Of a stretch of DNA of 28,583 bases, positions 23,156 to 28,583 are shown in pieces (positions within the stretch are counted from its first letter, which is position 1; every line of letters begins with the position of its first letter). This stretch comes from Dehalococcoidales bacterium (GTDB taxonomy: Bacteria > Chloroflexota > Dehalococcoidia > Dehalococcoidales > RBG-16-60-22): NCBI GenBank assembly GCA_016783105.1, contig JADHXF010000016.1:1-28583 (forward strand), read 5' to 3'. Made by a program: the position numbers and the translations under genes. Below the pieces are notes generated by a model. It ran no database searches. It had not been told where the DNA came from and saw only the letters and a program-made list of their open reading frames with translations.

Positions 23156-23914
23156 TCAATGTGCGTAGATTCTACCATATGGTCTCAGGTAGAGGGGGAA
23201 AAGCTTGATGAATTTACCCTTTAATATCTTATCCGCATTATATTTAAAGTGGTGGGCAAACTCAATGACCAGTTTTCTGACCAGTTGCCAGTCGTCTTCA
23301 CCTGGTTCGGCAATGCCTACTTCTCTACCCAGCTGGTACTTCTCCACGCTACCCCTGAGGTAGATAGCGCCGCCGTGCATTCCGGTGCCGATGAACCTGG
23401 CCCTGTGCTCTCCTCCGCCATTGAGTCCCAGCAAAATCATCACACCTCCGGCTATGTATTCACCGAGGAAGTCCTGGGCCGTGCCGCCGATGACTACCGT
23501 CGGCTTCTTTTCCTGGTACTCTTTCATATGGATGCCCGCCCGGTAGCCGACGCTGTCGCGGACGAAAATTTTGCCGCCGCGTGCGGAGAGGCCAACAATG
23601 TCGCCGGCGTGGCCATGAACGATGATTTCCCCGTTGTTCATGGTATTACCGCAGCCATCCTGGGCGTTACCGTAAACGGTGATCCTGGAGCCATTCATGA
23701 AAGCACCGAGGTCATTGCCGGGCGTCCCGTGAATCTCAATTTCCAGAGGCGTGTCCAGGCTGGTGCCAATGTAGCGCTGACCGTAAACATTATGCAGTTC
23801 AACCTGCTTCGTGCCGTTGCTGGCCAGCTCCTTGAGGCGTATGTTGAGCTCACGGTAGTAAATGCCGCTGGCATCTATCTTCACTTTCTGGTCGATTCCT
23901 GCCTCAGTTGTCAT
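23156..23914 (-). CDS. Glutamate synthase GXGXG-domain subunit
   Basis: A 252-residue stand-alone equivalent of the C-terminal domain of the large glutamate synthase subunit. Right-handed beta-helix repeats with the G-x-x-G-x-x-x-G pattern run through the middle (GTPGNDLGAFMNGSRITVYG, GCGNTMNNGEIIVHGHAGDI, GGTAQDFLGEYIAGGVMILL). The domain is structural in the intact enzyme and holds the amidotransferase and synthase domains together. ATG 23914 has GGGGAG 5 bases upstream and follows the synthase-subunit stop by one base. Similar proteins occur with formylmethanofuran dehydrogenase subunit C, but the neighbours here point to glutamate synthase. Confidence 0.9.
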   Translation of the reverse strand: MTTEAGIDQKVKIDASGIYYRELNIRLKELASNGTKQVELHNVYGQRYIGTSLDTPLEIEIHGTPGNDLGAFMNGSRITVYGNAQDGCGNTMNNGEIIVHGHAGDIVGLSARGGKIFVRDSVGYRAGIHMKEYQEKKPTVVIGGTAQDFLGEYIAGGVMILLGLNGGGEHRARFIGTGMHGGAIYLRGSVEKYQLGREVGIAEPGEDDWQLVRKLVIEFAHHFKYNADKILKGKFIKLFPLYLRPYGRIYAH

Positions 23915-23915
23915 C

Positions 23916-25427
23916 TCAGCTCCCCGCCATCCTCACGCCGAGGATATTGAGTTCGTTTTCATTGAGTCCCACCCCTCTCAGGGCGAGCCGGTTGCCGCGC
24001 AGGCTTTCCAGCGCGTTGATGCCCATGCCGCCGAGCATGTCCTTCAGCTCCAGGCTCCAGCCGCGCAGCAGATTGGCCAGCCTCCGGGCGCCGATGTCAG
24101 GGTTCACCCGCTTGGAGAGAAAGAGATCGCTGGTGCAGATGCCCCAGGCGCACTTCCCGGTGTGGCATTGCTGGCACAGGCGGCAGCCCAGGGCAATGAG
24201 TGCGGCCGTGCCGATGTATACCGCGTCCGCACCGAGGGCAATCGCTTTGGCGACATCGGCGCTGCCGCGAATGCCGCCGGAAACGACAATCGAAGCCCGG
24301 TTGCGTATGCCTTCCTGGCGCAGGCGGCTGTCCACCGAGGCCAGAGCCAGCTCAATCGGTATGCCGACGTTATCTCGAATCACCTTGGGGGCAGCCCCGG
24401 TGGCGCCCCGCAGCCCGTCGAGGACGATGATGTCGGCGCTGGCGCGGACCATACCGCTGGCGATGGCCGCCGAGTTATGCACCGCGGCTATCTTCACCGA
24501 TACCGGTTTCTGATAATGAGTGGCCTCTTTCAGCGCGTAGACAAGCTGTGCCAGGTCCTCAATGGAGTAGATATCATGCTGCGGTGCCGGGGAGAGAGCA
24601 TCGGTGCCCTGGGGAATCATGCGGGTGGTGGAGACCTCGGCGCTGACTTTCTCTCCGGGCAGATGGCCGCCGATACCGGGCTTGGCCCCCTGGCCGATTT
24701 TAATTTCCACGACGCGGGCGACATCAAGGTATTCCGGGTGAACGCCGAAGCGTCCCGACGCCACCTGAACGGTGGTATTATTTCCATACCGGTAGAGGCT
24801 GGGGTGCAGCCCGCCCTCGCCGGTATTCCACAGCGTGCCCATCTCGGTGGCCGCCCGGGCCAGCGACTGGTGCACATTGAGGCTTACCGCACCGTAAGAC
24901 ATGGCGGCAAACATCACCGGGACTTCCAGCTTGACCTGAGGAGTCAGTTTCGTTTTCAGATTAAGGTCTGAGTCAAATTCCAGACGGTCGGGTTTGCCAC
25001 CCAGAAAGGTGGTCAGCTCCATCGGCTCACGCAGCGGGTCGATGGACGGGTTGGTCACCTGGCTGGCGTTGAGCACCAGATGGTCCCAGTAGATGCGCTG
25101 GCCCTTGTCGTTGCCCATGCCGGTGAGGAGGATACCGCCCGTTTCGGCCTGCTTGATGATGTCCTCGATGTACTCCGGGCGCCAGTTATAATTGTCGCGG
25201 TATTCGAGCGGGTTGCGCCGTACCGTCAGTGCTCCGGTAGGGCAGAAGGTGACGCAGCGGTGACAGCCAGCACAGTTCTCGGTGCGGCTCTTCATCTCGT
25301 CATCTTCAGCGTCAAAGTAATGGTTTTCAAAAGAGCACTGGTTGACGCATACCTCACACTTGATGCAGCGTTCTGTATCTCTCTCAACCAGAAACTTGGG
25401 CGGTAAATATGTTTTCACCTTCCTCAC
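23916..25427 (-). CDS. Glutamate synthase FMN-binding subunit with N-terminal ferredoxin domain
   Basis: A 503-residue protein. Two [4Fe-4S] motifs lie at the N-terminus (Cys21, 24, 27, 31 and Cys52, 55, 58, 62). From about residue 110 it is the FMN TIM barrel that condenses ammonia with 2-oxoglutarate: [53 protein letters not shown] and VVSGGIRG. The Cys415-x5-Cys421-x4-Cys426 set matches the 3Fe-4S cluster of classical glutamate synthase. This is the archaeal-type split enzyme fed by ferredoxin-like clusters. GTG 25427 overlaps the hisF stop by 4 bases. The glutaminase subunit is encoded upstream, on the far side of hisF. Confidence 0.93.
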   Translation of the reverse strand: MRKVKTYLPPKFLVERDTERCIKCEVCVNQCSFENHYFDAEDDEMKSRTENCAGCHRCVTFCPTGALTVRRNPLEYRDNYNWRPEYIEDIIKQAETGGILLTGMGNDKGQRIYWDHLVLNASQVTNPSIDPLREPMELTTFLGGKPDRLEFDSDLNLKTKLTPQVKLEVPVMFAAMSYGAVSLNVHQSLARAATEMGTLWNTGEGGLHPSLYRYGNNTTVQVASGRFGVHPEYLDVARVVEIKIGQGAKPGIGGHLPGEKVSAEVSTTRMIPQGTDALSPAPQHDIYSIEDLAQLVYALKEATHYQKPVSVKIAAVHNSAAIASGMVRASADIIVLDGLRGATGAAPKVIRDNVGIPIELALASVDSRLRQEGIRNRASIVVSGGIRGSADVAKAIALGADAVYIGTAALIALGCRLCQQCHTGKCAWGICTSDLFLSKRVNPDIGARRLANLLRGWSLELKDMLGGMGINALESLRGNRLALRGVGLNENELNILGVRMAGS

Positions 25428-26197
25428 CCCTCAATTCGTATCGCTATTCCTTTTTTCGCCAGATACTCTTTGGTCTCCGGGATGGAATATGTGCCGTAGT
25501 GGAAAATGCTGGCCGCCAGCACGGCATCTGCCTTGCCGGCCACCAGTGCCTGATAGAGATCTTCCAGCGTGCCGGCACCGCCGCTGGCGATAACCGGCAC
25601 CGACACCGCTTCGGAGATGGCGCTGGTAAGTTCGAGGTCATAGCCAGCACGGTGTCCATCGGCGTCAATGCTGGTCAGCAAAATCTCCCCCGCCCCCATT
25701 TCCACGGCCCGGTGGGCCCAGGAGGCCGCATCAATGCCGGTCGGTTTCTGGCCGCTGTGAGTATATACCTCCCACTTGATTTTTTGATTATGCGGCACGC
25801 GCTTGGCATCGATGGCGACGACGATACACTGGCTGCCGAACCTGGCGGCTCCCTCACATATCAATTCCGGGGTAAGCACCGCGGCGGTGTTGATGGAAAC
25901 TTTATCCGCACCCGCTTTCAGCAGGCGGCGCATGTCACCCGTTGTTCTCAATCCGCCGCCGACGGTGAGCGGTATAAACACCTGCTCCGAGATGCGCTCC
26001 ACCACGTCAATAAGCGTATCACGACCCTCCGGCGTGGCACTGATATCGAGAAAGACCAGCTCATCCGCACCCTGCTGGTAGTAGAAGGCAGCCAGTTCCA
26101 CCGGGTCGCCGGCGTCGCGCAGCTGGATGAAGCTGGTTCCCTTGACCACCCGCCCGTCTTTGACATCGAGGCAGGGGATAATGCGCTTAGTGAGCAT
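25424..26197 (-). CDS. hisF: Imidazole glycerol phosphate synthase cyclase subunit HisF
   Basis: A 257-residue TIM-barrel enzyme of histidine synthesis that uses ammonia from HisH to form imidazole glycerol phosphate and [21 protein letters not shown] contains catalytic Asp11, IVVAIDAKR the second catalytic Asp, and GGGLRT, SINTAA and [12 protein letters not shown] are the phosphate-binding loops. The start is ATG 26197, which matches the family N-terminus and lies 10 bases after AGGAG; an ATG at 26215 would add six residues. It overlaps the upstream glutaminase gene by 11 bases and the downstream synthase gene by 4. No hisH or other his gene is in the window, an odd place for hisF. Confidence 0.96.
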   Translation of the reverse strand: MLTKRIIPCLDVKDGRVVKGTSFIQLRDAGDPVELAAFYYQQGADELVFLDISATPEGRDTLIDVVERISEQVFIPLTVGGGLRTTGDMRRLLKAGADKVSINTAAVLTPELICEGAARFGSQCIVVAIDAKRVPHNQKIKWEVYTHSGQKPTGIDAASWAHRAVEMGAGEILLTSIDADGHRAGYDLELTSAISEAVSVPVIASGGAGTLEDLYQALVAGKADAVLAASIFHYGTYSIPETKEYLAKKGIAIRIEG

Positions 26198-27338
26198 AGG
26201 AAATGAACTCCTCATTTACGGGTTTCATCGGTGTCTGCAAAGGTGTTTGCAGGCTGCCGACGATTGGTTCGCCGCCGGCCGGAATCCAGGCATCGTCGAG
26301 GTCAGGGCAGATGAGGCGAATGGCCGATTCCTCGGAGGAAAGGTAAAGCCTGCTGCCCTTCACGCCCACGGTCAGCGGGCGCAGACGTATACGGTCGGTG
26401 AGCCCTATCATCTCCCCGTGATGTGCCATGATAACGGTAAACGGCCCATTCAGGAGCAGGCTGCCATAGACCTGGCGCAGGGTGCGCAGCAGTTCCTGTT
26501 CCGCCGGGGGACGGCGCTCAATCTCAGACCAGAATGGCGCCGCCAGAATGCGGGCCACAATCTCAATAGGCAACTCGTGCTTCCGCATCAGCAGGTCGAT
26601 AGCATAGGCGACCACCTCGGTATCGGTCTGCATGGTGCAGTGGTAGCCGTACTGCTCCAGATAGCGCCGGTTTATCCCGTAGGAAGATATCTCTCCGTTG
26701 TGTACCACCGTCCAGTCCAGGATACAGAACGGGTGGGCACCACCCCACCACCCCGGAGTATTGGTCGGGAAGCGACCGTGCGCTGTCCACAGATAGCCTG
26801 CATACTGTTCCAGGCAGAAGTACTCGGCGATTTCCTCCGGGTAGCCCACCCCCTTGAAGACGCCCATGTTCTTGCCACTGGAAAAGACGAAGGCGTCCTG
26901 GAGCCGGGTGTTGATGTTCATCACCTGCTCCACAACGTAGTCATCATCCGACTGACCTTCCGGCTTCTGCTCGTTGATATCCAGAAAATATCGCCAGACT
27001 GCGGGCGGTTCGGTAATTGCCTTTGTCGGTTGGGTGGGAACCTTTTCCTGGTGTATAAGCTGAAACCGCTTCCTGAGCAACGACTCTATCTCTTCCTGTC
27101 CATTCCGGGTGAGGTACATGACGTGGAAGGCATAGAGGTCGGCGTAGTCGGGGTAAATCCCGTAGACGCCGAACCCACCGCCGAGTCCGTTGCCGCGGTC
27201 ATGCATGTTGGCGATGGCCCTGATGATGTCTCTCCCCGAGAACCTGCTGCCGGAGGTGTCCATCATGCCAAATATGGAGCAGGCATCGATTACTTTATCG
27301 TCCTGGTACGGATTCTGCATTAGGTTGAGGTCTTTCAT
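26187..27338 (-). CDS. Glutamate synthase glutaminase (class II amidotransferase) subunit
   Basis: A 383-residue stand-alone equivalent of the N-terminal amidotransferase domain of GltB. The nucleophile is Cys20 in [11 protein letters not shown]; as an Ntn hydrolase it would need removal of the 19-residue leader before it. [29 protein letters not shown] and [14 protein letters not shown] give the glutamine site and oxyanion-hole residues. ATG 27338 has GGAG 7 bases upstream; a TTG 18 bases earlier is less likely. It would supply ammonia to the FMN subunit two genes away. It follows the FAD oxidoreductase gene by 23 bases. Confidence 0.92.
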   Translation of the reverse strand: MKDLNLMQNPYQDDKVIDACSIFGMMDTSGSRFSGRDIIRAIANMHDRGNGLGGGFGVYGIYPDYADLYAFHVMYLTRNGQEEIESLLRKRFQLIHQEKVPTQPTKAITEPPAVWRYFLDINEQKPEGQSDDDYVVEQVMNINTRLQDAFVFSSGKNMGVFKGVGYPEEIAEYFCLEQYAGYLWTAHGRFPTNTPGWWGGAHPFCILDWTVVHNGEISSYGINRRYLEQYGYHCTMQTDTEVVAYAIDLLMRKHELPIEIVARILAAPFWSEIERRPPAEQELLRTLRQVYGSLLLNGPFTVIMAHHGEMIGLTDRIRLRPLTVGVKGSRLYLSSEESAIRLICPDLDDAWIPAGGEPIVGSLQTPLQTPMKPVNEEFISYAH

Positions 27339-27361
27339 GGTAACACTCCGCGCCAAATAAA

Positions 27362-28583
27362 TTATTCGCCGGCAATTACTTCTTCAAGTTCTTCTGCAAC
27401 AACGGGCGAGACCACCGCGCCGGCGGGCAATTCCAGTTCCGGCCGCCACATTTCTCCGGGCAGGGAAGTCAGCCCAAAATCATCAGCCACAAGTGCCTGC
27501 TTGAATTCATCCACATTTATCTGGTTTTTGATTAAATTACGGATAATGCCTGCTTTCTCAATGTCGCCGGCGAAGATGAGGCCAACCACAACACCATCTT
27601 TCAGGATTATTTTTCGGTAGGCGCCGTCCTTGCTCGAAGTGAGCACTTCATAGCTGTCATCCGGTGGCATCACCATCCCGGCCGAGACCACGTTCAGGCC
27701 GAAATACTTGAGCGAGTTCATAGCCATCCCGCCCGGGTATTCCGTCGGCTGGCCGGCCATATTGAAGCCAGCAGTACGCCCGCCGATATAGGCATTGGGC
27801 CAGATGGGGGTGAGCCGGCATTCCCCGTAGGGGATGTCGAAGGCTTCCGCAACATCGCCGCAGGCGTAAATGTCAGGATGTGAGGTGGCCATATGATGGT
27901 CAACGACGATGCCCCGGTTTATCTTTATCCCGGTGTCATTGACCAGGTCAATTCGCGGGCGGACGCCGATGGCAATTATGACCATGTGGCAGGGAATCCT
28001 GTCGCCGTTATCAAGGGTGACGTCCTCCACTCTTTCCCCTCGGCCGTTTATTTCGGAAACGACATGGCCGGTGATAATGTCTACTCCGGCCTGCCGCAGC
28101 ACACTGTCCTCAAGGGCAGACGCCTCTTCATCCAGGATCATGTTGAGCACCCGGTCCTTCATCTCAACGATGGTGACTCTGGCGCTGCGCTTGACCAGCG
28201 CTTCGGTTACGCTGACACCGATGAGGCCGCCCCCGATAACCACCACCCGGTCTGTTTCATCAAGGTGACAGTCAATGGCTTTGGCATCGTCTAATGTGGT
28301 GAAGCTAAAGATACCTTCCCGTCCGGCGCCTTTAAGGGGCGGGACAATGGGCAGGCCGCCGGTCGCCAGCAGCAGTTTCTGCCAGGAAATCGTGCTTCCG
28401 GAGTCCAGCACCAGGGTGCGATTGGCAAGGTCAAGGCTTCTCGCCTTCTGGCCCAGTATGGTGCTGATAAGGTTGCGCTCGTAGAAATCAGCCGGTCGAT
28501 ACAGCATTCGCTCCAGCGAGCACCCTTCCGCCAGGTGCTCGGAAATGAGCGGTCGCGAGTAAGCAGGGTAGGGCTCATCGGAG
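27362..28583 (-). CDS. FAD/NAD(P)-dependent oxidoreductase, partial (N-terminus beyond window)
   Basis: The frame is open from the right edge (SDEPYPAYSRPLISEHLAEG, a typical position 30-50 of this class) to TAA/TGA at 27362, so the gene starts outside the window. KLLLATGGLPIVPP is the FAD-domain strand, VVVIGGGLIGVSVTEALVKR the NAD(P)-binding Rossmann motif, and YACGDVAEAFD the C-terminal FAD signature. This resembles NirB N-terminal or rubredoxin-reductase-like oxidoreductases. Being first in the split glutamate synthase operon, it may deliver electrons in place of the usual small subunit GltD; that is inference from position. An acidic tail (EELEEVIAGE) ends it. Confidence 0.88.
   Translation of the reverse strand, partial: SDEPYPAYSRPLISEHLAEGCSLERMLYRPADFYERNLISTILGQKARSLDLANRTLVLDSGSTISWQKLLLATGGLPIVPPLKGAGREGIFSFTTLDDAKAIDCHLDETDRVVVIGGGLIGVSVTEALVKRSARVTIVEMKDRVLNMILDEEASALEDSVLRQAGVDIITGHVVSEINGRGERVEDVTLDNGDRIPCHMVIIAIGVRPRIDLVNDTGIKINRGIVVDHHMATSHPDIYACGDVAEAFDIPYGECRLTPIWPNAYIGGRTAGFNMAGQPTEYPGGMAMNSLKYFGLNVVSAGMVMPPDDSYEVLTSSKDGAYRKIILKDGVVVGLIFAGDIEKAGIIRNLIKNQINVDEFKQALVADDFGLTSLPGEMWRPELELPAGAVVSPVVAEELEEVIAGE

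Noticed and set aside
23862..24971. A 369-codon plus-strand open frame
   Set aside because: Antisense to the glutamate synthase FMN and GXGXG genes; it is His/Gln/Gly-rich as expected from reverse reading of high-GC conserved codons.
26127..27323. A 398-codon plus-strand open frame
   Set aside because: Antisense to the glutaminase subunit and the start of hisF, both clearly coding; no recognisable domain.

Overview
The window looks like a chromosomal segment from a Dehalococcoidia-type member of the Chloroflexota. The evidence is indirect. It includes a folate-pathway methylenetetrahydrofolate reductase variant that I recall from that class, an RNase III lacking one usual catalytic Asp, tyrosine-recombinase remnants carrying a zinc ribbon, a UPF0182 membrane protein, a glutamate synthase split into separate subunits, and an NrpR-type nitrogen regulator otherwise best known from methanogenic archaea. 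No 16S or other decisive taxonomic marker is present.

Left part (1-6.3 kb). A partial minus-strand gene runs off the left edge; it joins a receiver-like domain to the start of a methylenetetrahydrofolate reductase. Divergent from it is a two-gene signalling operon: a cNMP-domain hybrid histidine kinase and a stand-alone receiver. Next comes a mobile-element graveyard (tyrosine-integrase pseudogene and serine-recombinase tail) abutting the 3' end of a tRNA-Glu/tRNA-Gln pair. A plus-strand housekeeping run follows: rnc, a 51-residue charged protein, a COG1313 radical-SAM protein and acylphosphatase.

Middle part (6.3-20 kb, all minus strand). One operon makes molybdenum cofactor (mobA-moeA-mobB, a DUF362-like protein, a small Cys-rich protein). 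A second reads P-loop kinase-pepA-metallo-beta-lactamase-fold hydrolase. A third reads PadR regulator-membrane protein-two DegV lipid-binding paralogues, the first of which appears to start at CTG. Then nrpR and a 920-residue UPF0182 protein, overlapping by 4 bases.

Right part (20-28.6 kb, all minus strand) is a nitrogen-assimilation hub. Transcription starts beyond the right edge: FAD-dependent oxidoreductase (partial), glutaminase subunit of glutamate synthase, hisF, FMN/Fe-S synthase subunit, GXGXG subunit, and an OmpR-family regulator with a degenerate receiver. After a palindrome-rich promoter come a drastically shortened ammonium transporter, glnK and glnA, followed by three tandem hairpins. 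Together these genes would sense 2-oxoglutarate/ammonium (NrpR, P-II), make glutamine (GlnA) and convert it to glutamate (split GOGAT), with two candidate transcription factors flanking their targets. The points most worth checking are the mini-Amt, the operator-like palindromes overlapping its promoter, the bacterial NrpR coupled to UPF0182, hisF inside the GOGAT operon, and the receiver-MTHFR fusion.
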